Origin: Saccharicrinis sp. UBA6048
GTDB taxonomy: Bacteria; Bacteroidota; Bacteroidia; Bacteroidales; Marinilabiliaceae
Direction of reading: 5' to 3'
NCBI GenBank assembly: GCA_002429115.1
Contig: DIYS01000270.1
Location: 1-14,765 of the forward strand
DNA: 14,765 nt
A program made the translations under genes and the position numbers. The notes under the pieces are model-generated. The model had not been told where the DNA came from. It searched no databases and saw nothing but the letters and a program-made list of their open reading frames with translations. This document shows positions 1 to 6,882 of the stretch, in pieces. Numbering within the stretch: the first letter of the stretch is position 1; each line of letters opens with the position of its first letter.

Positions 1-27
1 AAGATTTTTTAATGTTTCTATAAGGCC

Positions 28-102
28 GGTCCAGTAGCTCAGTTGGATTAGAGCAACAGCCTTCTAAGCTGTGGGTCCCAGGTTCGAATCCTGGCTGGAT
101 CA
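28..102 (+). tRNA. tRNA-Arg (anticodon TCT)
   Basis: A full cloverleaf can be drawn. The acceptor stem is 28-34 with 95-101 (one G·U pair), the D-arm is GCTC/GAGC at 37-54, and the anticodon stem ACAGC/GCTGT encloses a loop with TCT at 63-65. The T-arm CCAGG/CCTGG has loop TTCGAAT, and the discriminator is A102. TCT reads AGA (and AGG by wobble), so the tRNA charges arginine. The 3' CCA is not encoded, so CCA-adding enzyme is needed. It is followed directly by a strong terminator. No promoter is visible in the 27 bases available upstream, so it may belong to a longer tRNA transcript starting outside the window. Confidence 0.95.
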
Positions 103-104
103 CG

Positions 105-138
105 AAAGAGATTACTTCATTGAAGTAATCTCTTTTTG
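105..138 (+). terminator. Intrinsic terminator after tRNA-Arg
   Basis: A 14-bp perfect stem (105-118 with 122-135) has a 3-base loop ATT and runs into a T-tract at 133-137. It starts three bases after the tRNA discriminator, so it ends the tRNA-Arg transcript and separates it from the next tRNA. Confidence 0.85.
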
Positions 139-265
139 TTTATATAGATTTGGAGAAATGAAATCGATGAACTTTTTTTGAAAAAAATAAAATTTAAAAG
201 GTTCTGTAAGCCAGTATTTTTAGGCTCTTGGTGAAAAATAATTGTAATTTTTTTGCTAAAAAGTT

Positions 266-295
266 TTTGAAAAAGAAAAAAGGCTTCTATATTTG
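266..295 (+). promoter_or_regulatory. Bacteroidota sigma-A promoter for the CAT-anticodon tRNA
   Basis: TTTG at 266-269, an 18-base spacer and TATATTTG at 288-295 match the Bacteroidota housekeeping promoter (TTTG, N17-20, TAnnTTTG) at every fixed position. The expected transcription start is near 302, about a dozen bases before the tRNA at 315. The stretch 139-265 holds only AT-rich sequence with no supportable gene. Confidence 0.75.
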
Positions 296-314
296 CATCG
301 CAATTGAGAAACAC

Positions 315-388
315 GGCGAGGTAGCTCAGCTGGTTAGAGCGCAGGATTCATAATCCTGAGGTCGGCGGTTCAAGCCCGCCTCTCGGTA
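315..388 (+). tRNA. tRNA with CAT anticodon (elongator Met, or Ile2)
   Basis: D-arm GCTC/GAGC (324-340), anticodon stem CAGGA/TCCTG (342-358) with CAT at 349-351, and T-arm GGCGG/CCGCC with loop TTCAAGC (364-380) are all well formed. It lacks the G-C-rich anticodon stem of initiator tRNA, so it is an elongator Met or the lysidine-modified Ile tRNA; the sequence alone does not decide. The acceptor stem is odd. Pairing 315-321 with 381-387 gives G·U at 1:72, G opposite G at 2:71 and G·U at 7:66, leaving four Watson-Crick pairs. CCA is not encoded. Confidence 0.88.
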
Positions 389-411
389 CGATTACAAAGC
401 AAAATGATCTG

Positions 412-444
412 AAAGCCTGATAGTTAAGTCTATTGGGCTTTTTT
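412..444 (+). terminator. Intrinsic terminator after the CAT-anticodon tRNA
   Basis: A 12-bp stem (412-423 with 430-441, two wobble pairs) with a six-base loop is followed by a run of T to 444. It lies 23 bases after the tRNA. Confidence 0.75.
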
Positions 445-483
445 ATTTCCCCACACTTTCCCCACAAATTAAACTGAACGCAT

Positions 484-523
484 AAAAAAAAGCGAAACTC
501 TACCCGTTAGTAAAACTTCGCTT
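484..523 (-). terminator. Terminator of the PfkB kinase gene
   Basis: On the minus strand AAGCGAA and TTCGCTT (517-523 and 490-496) close a hairpin that continues inward through weaker wobble-rich pairs to a four-base loop. It is followed by a T-run (A-run 484-490 on the plus strand). It lies about 35 bases past the kinase stop codon. There is no T-run on the plus strand, so it appears one-directional. Confidence 0.75.
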
Positions 524-557
524 AAGGAAAGCGCTAAAGCTTTTAGAAATTAGATGA

Positions 558-1508
558 TTAATTAGCCGCACTAATCCGATGACTCACCTTTACAGCCAAT
601 TGATCTTTAAAGCTGGCATCAACGTAGTTATCAAGTTTCATACACACCTCTGAAGAAAACTCAATGCCATAGGTAGTCAGATGAATCCAGTCCTCACGGC
701 TTAGTTTTAATTCACTTTGTTTGATAATATTAAAGTCAGTAAGTGATTTAATAATACCCGCATTGAAATTATCGCCTGCACCAATGGTGCTCACCGGATC
801 AATAATTGGTACCTGAAAATGATGGTGGTAATTAATGCCGAAGGTATAAACGCCTTTAGCTCCGGCTGTGATGATTAAGTTGGGACAAAAGGCTGCAACT
901 TTAGCATAAACAGCTTTAGGGTCACATAAGCCATAGATGTTGCTGAAATCTTCATCACTGCCTCGTACCAGGTCGGCATAGGCAAAGTTCTCTTCCAGCA
1001 CCTGAATGAGTTGATCTTGATTTTCCAGGTGTTGGTTTCTGAAATTTGGATCGTAAATAATGATGGTGCCCGCCTTCTTAGCTGCTTCGAGGTAGTCTTT
1101 TAACCGCGTCCTGACTGCAGGATTGATGCCAAAAGATGAACCGAAGATCAGGATGTCATCTTTATTAAAATCAGGGATGTCCCCCTGAAGTCGTTGTTTT
1201 GGATAGTTCTTGAAGAATTCATACTCGGCATCATTCTCATCATTTAAATACGCCAGGGCAATTGCCGATTGGCCTTCATCAAAGCGGTGAACAAAGTCAG
1301 TGCTCAATCCATTTTCTTGAAGGAAAAGTGCAATGTTATCGCCCACTTTATCGTTGCCAATTTCTGTGATGAAATAGCTGGGTATGTCAACGCGGGCCAA
1401 AGAAACTAAGGTGTTTAAAATACTGCCTCCGGCTTTGGCTGCAATGGGTTGATGATTTTTAAAAATAATGTCAAGAACGGTTTCTCCTAATCCAAATACT
1501 CTCCGCAT
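558..1508 (-). CDS. PfkB-family carbohydrate kinase (fructokinase/ribokinase-like)
   Basis: This 316-residue protein should phosphorylate a sugar or sugar-like alcohol using ATP in the cytoplasm. The N-terminal substrate region carries the family's GG motif (residues 27-28, followed by an SILNT stretch). IYDPNFR lies at 151-157 and the segment at 181-187 matches the family's metal/phosphate-side region. GAKGVYTFG at 216-224 and GAGDNF at 243-248 form the ATP site, and Asp246 is the expected catalytic base. The usual signature begins DT(x)GAGD; here Ser replaces the first Asp, which occurs within the family. Length is normal. The substrate cannot be told from sequence. AAGGAG lies only two bases before the ATG, too close to be a normal ribosome site. 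The gene is separated from the upstream operon by a terminator and about 180 bases, so it is probably a single-gene transcript. Confidence 0.88.
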   Translation of the reverse strand: MRRVFGLGETVLDIIFKNHQPIAAKAGGSILNTLVSLARVDIPSYFITEIGNDKVGDNIALFLQENGLSTDFVHRFDEGQSAIALAYLNDENDAEYEFFKNYPKQRLQGDIPDFNKDDILIFGSSFGINPAVRTRLKDYLEAAKKAGTIIIYDPNFRNQHLENQDQLIQVLEENFAYADLVRGSDEDFSNIYGLCDPKAVYAKVAAFCPNLIITAGAKGVYTFGINYHHHFQVPIIDPVSTIGAGDNFNAGIIKSLTDFNIIKQSELKLSREDWIHLTTYGIEFSSEVCMKLDNYVDASFKDQLAVKVSHRISAAN

Positions 1509-1600
1509 ATCTCCTTATTGATGAACAATACCAAAAACCACACTATATTATCATTATAAATCGTCTCTTTATAAGTTTCTACTGCTTCACAAAACGATCA

Positions 1601-1617
1601 CATAGCATATGGCTATG
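1601..1617. promoter_or_regulatory. Small inverted repeat upstream of the kinase gene
   Basis: CATAGC and GCTATG form perfect 6-bp arms around a 5-base spacer, about 95 bases before the kinase ATG, in the region where its promoter must lie. It could be an operator or only a chance hairpin. There is no T-run, so it is not a terminator. No convincing TTTG/TAnnTTTG pair was found on the minus strand nearby. Confidence 0.3.
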
Positions 1618-1691
1618 CATCCGCTTTGTTCCTTGTGTAAACTATAAATAGATCAATTTATTTAACGATCATTTAGTATCGTATTTGGTAT

Positions 1692-1724
1692 AAAAAAAAG
1701 CCACCTTGCTTGGCAAAGTGGCTT
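1692..1724 (-). terminator. Terminator of the sugar-phosphate operon
   Basis: On the minus strand a 12-bp stem (1713-1724 with 1698-1709, one wobble pair) with a 3-base loop runs into eight T (A-run 1692-1699 on the plus strand). It lies about 20 bases after the hydrolase stop and closes the transcript of the genes between here and 4429. Confidence 0.88.
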
Positions 1725-1743
1725 GCAAAATAGATAATTTCGT

Positions 1744-2286
1744 TTATTTCACCAACTTACTGATGGTTTTGAAGGCGTCAGAACCTGCAACACGGCACAG
1801 TTCAAATAATATTGACTCATAACTTGTTACGATGACACCCTCATGACGGAAACGCTCAAGGGCAATGCGCTTGTTATCAGGCGTGCGTGAGCTTACGCAA
1901 TCTTCCACAATAACCGGGGTATAGCCTCTTTCCTTCAGGTCGATGGCAGTTTGCAACATGCAAATGTGAGTTTCCATACCTGTTAAAATAACTACACGCT
2001 TAGAGCTGATTTCCAGAGCTTCCATAAACCTTGGCTCATCACAGCAGCTAAAAGCCATCTTTTCAAAATGCGGATCTTCCTTAACAAGCTCTTCGATTCC
2101 AGGAACGGTATCACCCAATCCTTTTTTATATTGCTCTGTTACCAGACAAGGAACACCTAAAGCTTTTAATCCTTCTACCAGAATTTTAGTGTTTTTCTCT
2201 AATAACTCATTGTTATGAATGTGAGGAAACAATCGCTCCTGAATATCCACAACTACACCGATTGTGTTTTCCTTTATTAATCTCAT
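1744..2286 (-). CDS. Isochorismatase-family cysteine hydrolase
   Basis: This 180-residue protein has the single-domain fold and length of the isochorismatase/nicotinamidase-like hydrolases (YcaC-like branch). The catalytic triad can be placed: Asp14 in VVVDIQ, Lys76 in HFEKMAF, and Cys109 in the TGMETHICM stretch after the cis-peptide region. The family hydrolyses amides or vinyl ethers through a cysteine thioester. The substrate here is unknown, and genuine isochorismatase activity is unlikely without a siderophore cluster. The ATG is one base from the stop of the phosphohexomutase gene, so the two are co-transcribed and probably translationally coupled. A strong terminator follows. How a small-amide hydrolase relates to the sugar-phosphate genes upstream is not evident. 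Confidence 0.88.
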   Translation of the reverse strand: MRLIKENTIGVVVDIQERLFPHIHNNELLEKNTKILVEGLKALGVPCLVTEQYKKGLGDTVPGIEELVKEDPHFEKMAFSCCDEPRFMEALEISSKRVVILTGMETHICMLQTAIDLKERGYTPVIVEDCVSSRTPDNKRIALERFRHEGVIVTSYESILFELCRVAGSDAFKTISKLVK

Positions 2287-2287
2287 C

Positions 2288-3811
2288 TTATCTGTTTATT
2301 AGTGATTTTAAATCAAGTTGATCAAATGGTTCAAAAAAATCAAGTAATTCGCCAGCAATTATTTCAACGCCACCTTCCTGGTCCGATTCAATATTAAGTG
2401 GAATTACCGGATCGTGCAGTGATAATCGCAGTAAGAACCAGCCTTTTACTTTAGCTGATTGCACCGATACACGCACGCCTTCGTAGTTGTTCGGCACTAA
2501 CTCCCAGCCACTTTTCGATGATGTGAGGTGACCCAATTCACTGATGACATTTTCACCATACGATTTGAAATCAGCTGCTGATATATTGATTCTGAATTCT
2601 TTGCTTTCTGCCGGTTTTGGTAGTTTATCAATTAACGAAGTAAGTGATTGCCCATCTTTGTTTAACTGTGCCATTTTGATCACCATTTTAGTAACCAAAT
2701 AGGCACCGTCGTCAAGAAAATAGTTTTCTTTCAAAGCAGCGTGACCAGATGTTTCAATGGCTAACCACGATTCTTCACCAACCTCATTCAGTCGTATCGA
2801 CTCATTGATGACATTTTTGTAGCCGCGCTTAAAGCGATGATGTTTGGCTTTTAGTTCGTCATTAATAAACCAGGCCAATCCATCTGAGGTAATCGAGTCG
2901 GTCACCACGGTAGAGCCAGGGTGTTCTTCGTTGACGATAGCTGCCGATAGAGCAACCAGTTCATTGCGATTCACCGGATTTCCTTTTTCATCCACTATTG
3001 CAGCACGGTCCACATCTGTATCGAAAATAATACCTAAATCAGCCTTGCTGGCCTTAACAGCATCGCAAATCGATTTCATGGCGATGTTATCTTCAGGGTT
3101 TGGAATGTGGTTTGGAAATTTACCATCCGGATCAAGAAACTGGCTGTCCGATATGTCCGCACCTAGCGCGCTCAGTACTTTATGAGCATAGAAACCACCA
3201 GCGCCATTACCTGCGTCAACCACAATCTTAAATTGACTTAGCGGTTGCTCGTAGTTATCTGTTGAGTTAACCTCTTTTCTGATCTTGTCAACCAATTGCT
3301 CTGAGTACACAGAAATAAAATCAACTTCCTGACAACTGCCTTTTACAGCACTATCAGCTGGTGTTTCATTTTCAGCAATGGTTAAAATGTCCGATATATC
3401 CTGTTTCTCAAGTCCTCCATCGGGAGTGAAAAACTTAAGGCCATTGCGATTAAATGGCAGGTGACTTGCAGTAAGCATAACGGCACCTGTGGCGTTGTAT
3501 GGAGCAGTAACAGTTGTCATAAACATTGCCGGCGTTGAGGCCATTCCGCAATCCATAACTTCAGCACCTTGCTCAACCAAGGCATCAATAAAAGCACTTT
3601 TTAAGTCTGGTCCCGACAAGCGTGAGTCCATTCCAACAGCCACTCTAATTGCTGTACTGCCATTGTTCTTATTTTGCAGCCATTTATAAAATGCAAAACC
3701 TAGTTGTGCTACCACATCTGTTGTCAGGTTAACTTCCTGACCAGTTATACCGGTTAATGCAACACCACGGATGTCTGATCCGTTTTGTAGTTTTTTCCAG
3801 TCAAAACCCAT
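2288..3811 (-). CDS. Phosphomannomutase/phosphoglucomutase family enzyme
   Basis: This 507-residue alpha-D-phosphohexomutase should move phosphate between C1 and C6 of a hexose phosphate, supplying sugar 1-phosphates for nucleotide-sugar synthesis. The phosphoserine loop TASHLPFNRNGLKFF is at 114-128 with Ser116 as the phosphate carrier. The metal loop DTDVDR is at 264-269, the sugar-recognition loop IETSGH at 352-357, and the C-terminal phosphate-binding region lies around GVRVS. The common TASHNP motif reads TASHLP here; the loop otherwise looks intact and this may mark a subfamily. Sugar specificity (mannose, glucose or glucosamine) is not decidable. It sits six bases after the SIS isomerase gene and one base before the hydrolase gene, the core of a tight operon. 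The ORF is full length with no frame disruption. Confidence 0.92.
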   Translation of the reverse strand: MGFDWKKLQNGSDIRGVALTGITGQEVNLTTDVVAQLGFAFYKWLQNKNNGSTAIRVAVGMDSRLSGPDLKSAFIDALVEQGAEVMDCGMASTPAMFMTTVTAPYNATGAVMLTASHLPFNRNGLKFFTPDGGLEKQDISDILTIAENETPADSAVKGSCQEVDFISVYSEQLVDKIRKEVNSTDNYEQPLSQFKIVVDAGNGAGGFYAHKVLSALGADISDSQFLDPDGKFPNHIPNPEDNIAMKSICDAVKASKADLGIIFDTDVDRAAIVDEKGNPVNRNELVALSAAIVNEEHPGSTVVTDSITSDGLAWFINDELKAKHHRFKRGYKNVINESIRLNEVGEESWLAIETSGHAALKENYFLDDGAYLVTKMVIKMAQLNKDGQSLTSLIDKLPKPAESKEFRINISAADFKSYGENVISELGHLTSSKSGWELVPNNYEGVRVSVQSAKVKGWFLLRLSLHDPVIPLNIESDQEGGVEIIAGELLDFFEPFDQLDLKSLINR

Positions 3812-3817
3812 AAACCA

Positions 3818-4429
3818 TTATTTTGAGCCGGCAGCTTTGCGCGATTTATCACCTAAGTATCCACCATGGTGACGCTTAGCATATTCAGCATTAGTAAAGT
3901 TTATTTTCTTCATCAATAATACAACCAATGTGTCGCCAATAACAGTCATAGTTGTAGTTGATGTAGTTGGGGTAAGGCCTAGGATACATACTTCTTTCGG
4001 ATTGCCGGTATTAATGCATACATCAGATTCCTGAGCTAACACCGATTCACCGTTACTGGTAATAACAACAATCTTCACATCAGGATTCAAGCCACGAGCC
4101 AGGTCTATTAACTCCACTATTTCTCGTGTTTTGCCCGAATTAGAAATCATTAAAAGAACATCGTTTTTTTGCAGCAAGCCTAAATCACCATGTTGTGCTT
4201 CACTCGGGTGAAGAAAGTACGATGGTGTACCTGTTGAGCTGAATGTAGTGGCCATATTGATCGCAATCTGACCTGCTTTACCCATGCCGGAAGTGATTAA
4301 TTTACCACCTTTTACATGTACTTGTTCATGGATAATTTTAACAGCTTTTTCAAAATCATCTGTCACAGGGATGTTACTAACAGCTTGTGCTTCGTGTTCT
4401 AATATTGCTTTTACTTCGTCTAAAATCAT
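3818..4429 (-). CDS. kdsD: SIS-domain sugar-phosphate isomerase, arabinose-5-phosphate isomerase (KdsD/KpsF/GutQ) type
   Basis: This 203-residue protein is one SIS domain matching the N-terminal half of KdsD/GutQ. Visible parts are SGMGKAGQIA (47-56), the HPSEAQHGDLG loop (74-84), the phosphosugar-binding SNSGKT (96-101), LGLTPTTSTTTM (150-161) and RHHGGYLG at 186-193, where KdsD usually has HPGG. KdsD interconverts ribulose 5-phosphate and arabinose 5-phosphate, the first step to the lipopolysaccharide sugar Kdo. The paired CBS domains of the Escherichia coli enzyme are absent; SIS-only isomerases of this type are known in Bacteroides. Adjacency to a phosphohexomutase supports a role in envelope sugars. 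A 6-phospho-3-hexuloisomerase is the main alternative, but the TPTTSTTTM and HHGG segments favour KdsD. It is the first gene of the tight part of the operon, with possible -7 boxes 20-37 bases upstream. Confidence 0.85.
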   Translation of the reverse strand: MILDEVKAILEHEAQAVSNIPVTDDFEKAVKIIHEQVHVKGGKLITSGMGKAGQIAINMATTFSSTGTPSYFLHPSEAQHGDLGLLQKNDVLLMISNSGKTREIVELIDLARGLNPDVKIVVITSNGESVLAQESDVCINTGNPKEVCILGLTPTTSTTTMTVIGDTLVVLLMKKINFTNAEYAKRHHGGYLGDKSRKAAGSK

Positions 4430-4449
4430 GATTGTGCTATTTATAGTCG

Positions 4450-4466
4450 CAAATGTACCAAATATA
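4450..4466 (-). promoter_or_regulatory. Possible -7 boxes for the isomerase operon
   Basis: On the minus strand two sequences match TAnnTTTG exactly: TATATTTG (4459-4466) and TACATTTG (4450-4457), 20-37 bases before the isomerase ATG, in the 73-base gap after the dihydrouridine synthase stop. No TTTG lies at the proper distance for a -33 element (the nearest is 28 bases away at 4495-4498). The call is therefore tentative. Confidence 0.4.
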
Positions 4467-4502
4467 TTAAGAATTAGATTTGAGCTTTGTCACACAAATT
4501 TT

Positions 4503-5429
4503 TTAATTCAACAGTTCAAAAGTTGTCTTAAGCCAAAGACTATACAGCTCAGGTTTATTGTGCTTTTTCAGCTTTCTCAGGTGTCTTTTGTATAAATCAC
4601 AGGTGTTTAAAGGATAGTACCAAAACGTTTGTAAGAAATTAAATGATCGGTTCCAGTCCTTATAATAGCTGGTGATCAGCTTAAAGTAATTGTTGTGTAA
4701 CTCCTGATACTTTTGGGGCGCATCGGCTTCTGTTAACTGTGTAAAAAGATGTGGCTTGGTTAATATGCCTCGCCCTAACATGACAGTATCAATTTCCGGT
4801 GCTGTCTTTTGCAAGTTGTGCAAATCGCTCGTTGAATTAATATCACCATTGGCCACTACCTTGTGTTGCGATAATTCTCTGAAGCGCAAAAACATCTGCC
4901 AGTCAGGTTGGCCATCGTATTTTTGAGTAACTAACCTGGGGTGAAGAATTATTTCCTGTAAAGGATAGTTATTCAGTAATTTAATGATCTGTTTCCCTTG
5001 CTCAGGATCATCTAATCCAGTTCGCATCTTCACAGATATGAGGCTGTCCGGATGAGCATTATAAATGAGGTCCAGCATCGAAGAAACTAATTCAGGATGG
5101 GCTAACAGACCACCTCCCTTTTGTCGTTTTACCAACATCGGGAAGGGACATCCCATATTTATATTAATTTCTTTATAGCCCAGTGCTTCAGCTTTATTAG
5201 TGAAATCGATAAGAAAATGACCGTCATTAGTCGCTACCTGCGGAATAACATTTAAGTTACTGTTTAAATGAGCGTCCAGCTCGGGTGATAAATCCTGTTT
5301 TTTTAGCTTTTCCTGTTTTTGCTCAAAAAAAGGCGTGAAGTATTTATCCATCTGCCCAAAGGTATTGGCATGTGCACAGCGGTAGAAGGCTGTTGTGTAG
5401 CTCTGTAATGGTGCCAGGTAATACTTCAT
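4503..5429 (-). CDS. tRNA-dihydrouridine synthase family protein
   Basis: This 308-residue FMN enzyme should reduce specific uridines in tRNA D-loops using NADPH. The start was set at 5429 (MKYYLAPLQ), which fits the family's N-terminal MxxAPM-like strand; an in-frame ATG at 5483 would add 18 residues unlike the family. Key parts are NMGCPFP with the catalytic Cys94, VKMRTG (133-138) whose Lys and Arg contact FMN and RNA, ANGDI (193-197), and the phosphate-binding MLGRG (217-221). The usual HGRT segment reads HPRL at 163-166, keeping His and Arg. Length is normal for Dus enzymes. Which uridine position is modified is not evident. It is separated by 73 bases from the next gene and may have its own promoter; the region upstream (5430-5590) shows no clear -7/-33 pair. 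Confidence 0.88.
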   Translation of the reverse strand: MKYYLAPLQSYTTAFYRCAHANTFGQMDKYFTPFFEQKQEKLKKQDLSPELDAHLNSNLNVIPQVATNDGHFLIDFTNKAEALGYKEININMGCPFPMLVKRQKGGGLLAHPELVSSMLDLIYNAHPDSLISVKMRTGLDDPEQGKQIIKLLNNYPLQEIILHPRLVTQKYDGQPDWQMFLRFRELSQHKVVANGDINSTSDLHNLQKTAPEIDTVMLGRGILTKPHLFTQLTEADAPQKYQELHNNYFKLITSYYKDWNRSFNFLQTFWYYPLNTCDLYKRHLRKLKKHNKPELYSLWLKTTFELLN

Positions 5430-5596
5430 ATTATCATTTTGTTGGCAAAGAAAATAAAAACTCTGATGATAGAATATTATCAATAGTAAAAGTATTTAAG
5501 AATAAAAAGACCACTCTGCCTGCGACTAATGTCTTTAATTTAAGTTTTTTAAAACAATATTCTTTAATAAAGATTCAAGAGTTATAAGCTGTAAAT

Positions 5597-5641
5597 CATT
5601 CCCCTCCTGAATTTTAGGAGGGGTGCCGGAGGCGGGGTGGT
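5597..5641 (+). repeat. REP-like palindromic unit, copy 1
   Basis: The unit begins CATTCCCC, contains an 8-bp hairpin (5601-5608 with 5616-5623, loop GAATTTT) and ends GGGGTGGT. It is one of three related units in 5597-5902. Its terminal GGTGGT (5636-5641) pairs with ACCACC of copy 2 across 17 bases. The surrounding stretch 5430-5997 holds no supportable gene. Confidence 0.6.
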
Positions 5642-5658
5642 ATATATCAAATAAAAAA

Positions 5659-5692
5659 ACCACCTCCCCTCAGCAAAGCTGAGGTACTCCTC
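5659..5692 (-). repeat. REP-like palindromic unit, copy 2 (inverted)
   Basis: It starts ACCACCT, has a 7-bp hairpin CCTCAGC/GCTGAGG (5668-5674 with 5678-5684) and ends GGTACTCCTC (5683-5692). Read on the minus strand it has GAGGAGTACC followed by GGTGGT, the same arrangement as copy 3. Copies 1 and 2 face each other like a bacterial interspersed mosaic pair. Confidence 0.6.
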
Positions 5693-5856
5693 TTAAAAAA
5701 TCAGAGCTTGTCCATACTATGTCTGGAAGGAGAGCTGACTCCCATAACATCTGAAGAATTACAGAAAACCTCTTAAGTTAATGGCACTAGCCTGTTGACA
5801 CCTCTCCAAATTCATCTATTGTTTAGATTTAGACCGGAAGGTGGCGGTAATTAATC

Positions 5857-5902
5857 CATTCCCTTCACATTGTGGAGGAGTACCACGAAGTGTGAAGGTG
5901 GT
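5857..5902 (+). repeat. REP-like palindromic unit, copy 3
   Basis: It begins CATTCCC like copy 1 and ends GGTGGT. CCTTCACA (5862-5869) pairs with TGTGAAGG (5891-5898), and an inner GTGG/CCAC hairpin (5872-5875 with 5883-5886) surrounds AGGAGTA. GAGGAGTACC (5875-5884) is the exact reverse complement of the end of copy 2. The stem sequence differs from copy 2 while pairing is kept. The stretch 5701-5856 between copies shows nothing else supportable, apart from a fragment at 5834-5846 resembling the unit's end. Confidence 0.6.
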
Positions 5903-5956
5903 TGAACATTAAATGCAATTACCTTAAGCCTTGATATAAATGAACCAAAGAATTCA

Positions 5957-5964
5957 TACTTTTG
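5957..5964 (+). promoter_or_regulatory. -7 box for yaaA
   Basis: TACTTTTG matches TAnnTTTG exactly and places the transcription start near 5971, about 27 bases before the yaaA ATG. A -33 element is weak: only CTTG at 5930-5933, 23 bases away. Confidence 0.5.
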
Positions 5965-5997
5965 TTTTTGCATATTGGAATACATAAAAACAGAAGA

Positions 5998-6774
5998 ATG
6001 CATATAATAATCTCTCCAGCCAAATCGCTTGATTTTAAATCAGAAGCACCACAAACACAAAATTCAGACATCAGGCTTCCTAAACAAGCTACTAAGATTG
6101 CCAGTGAGCTGAAAAAATATAAAGCGGATCAGCTAAAAAGTTTGATGAAGGTTAGTGATCAACTGGCACAGTTAAATTATGGACGTTATCAGGATTGGCA
6201 ATATCCTTTTGATGAGACGAATGTGAAAGCAGCTTTATTCGCGTTTAAAGGTGATGTGTATGCAGGTATGGATGCCTATAGTTTTAGTGGAGAGGATATT
6301 GAGTTTGCAAATGCAAAATTAAGGATACTATCCGGCTTATACGGATTGCTCCGGCCGCTTGATAATATCATGCCTTACCGTTTGGAAATGGGCACTAAGC
6401 TTTCAGTAGGGAAGAGCAAAAATCTATATGCGGTGTGGGGCGATGAAATCACTAAGCTGTTGGAACAAGATATGGAAGAGGCCAACTCAGAGGTATTGAT
6501 AAACCTTGCATCAAATGAGTATTTTAAAGCAATTAATACGAAGTTATTTGGAAAGCGAATTGTAACGCCTGTTTTTAAAGACTGGAAAAACGGACAGTAT
6601 AAAGTGATCAGTTTTTTTGCCAAAAAGGCAAGAGGTTTAATGACCCGCTTTGTGATACAAAATAGAATTGAGGATCCGGATCAACTCCTCGCTTTTAATG
6701 AAGATGGCTATTACTTTAAAGCGGATATGTCAAATGATAAAGAGTTGGTGTTTGTGCGCGATCATGAGGGGTAA
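5998..6774 (+). CDS. yaaA: YaaA (DUF328/UPF0246) peroxide-stress protein
   Basis: This 258-residue protein has the same length as Escherichia coli YaaA. The start was set at ATG 5998 because the family begins M-[hydrophobic]-SPAK; an earlier in-frame TTG at 5962 would add 12 unrelated residues and lies within the promoter. Family landmarks are SPAKSLDF (6-13), FKGDVYAG (83-90), the long conserved LRILSGLYGLLRPLD (108-122), PYRLEMGT (126-133), and the basic KKARGLMTRF near 213. In Escherichia coli YaaA is induced by OxyR and limits DNA damage from iron under peroxide stress; the protein is cytoplasmic. No OxyR-like site was recognised here. It appears to be a single-gene transcript. A run of eight T follows at 6813-6820 but without a clear hairpin. 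Confidence 0.93.
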   Translation: MHIIISPAKSLDFKSEAPQTQNSDIRLPKQATKIASELKKYKADQLKSLMKVSDQLAQLNYGRYQDWQYPFDETNVKAALFAFKGDVYAGMDAYSFSGEDIEFANAKLRILSGLYGLLRPLDNIMPYRLEMGTKLSVGKSKNLYAVWGDEITKLLEQDMEEANSEVLINLASNEYFKAINTKLFGKRIVTPVFKDWKNGQYKVISFFAKKARGLMTRFVIQNRIEDPDQLLAFNEDGYYFKADMSNDKELVFVRDHEG

Positions 6775-6882
6775 GTAATTCAATTGTAGTTTATGATAGT
6801 TGTTTGGGTAGCTTTTTTTTAATAACTTTTTGGTTGACAAACTAAAGTTAAAGCGGAGGTTGAACAATAAAAAGCACACATC

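Noticed and set aside
117..314. Minus-strand ORF of 65 codons between the two tRNAs
   Set aside because: It spans the tRNA-Arg terminator and the tRNA promoter and encodes a low-complexity Phe/Lys/Ile-rich peptide typical of AT-rich spacer.
1511..1516. AAGGAG before the PfkB kinase as a Shine-Dalgarno site
   Set aside because: It is only two bases from the ATG, too close for normal use, and Bacteroidota rarely depend on such sites.
2844..3185. Plus-strand ORF of 113 codons opposite the phosphohexomutase gene
   Set aside because: It is a shadow of a conserved enzyme on the minus strand, with Ser/Ala-rich composition and no family features.
5372..5587. Plus-strand ORF of 71 codons overlapping the start of the dihydrouridine synthase gene
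   Set aside because: It overlaps a well-supported gene on the other strand, and the rest lies in an AT-rich spacer with no family resemblance.
5597..5902. CRISPR-like array
   Set aside because: The units alternate in orientation, differ in length and spacing, and have no regular spacers or cas genes nearby.
6813..6820. Run of eight T after yaaA as a terminator
   Set aside because: No stem of useful length was found directly before it.
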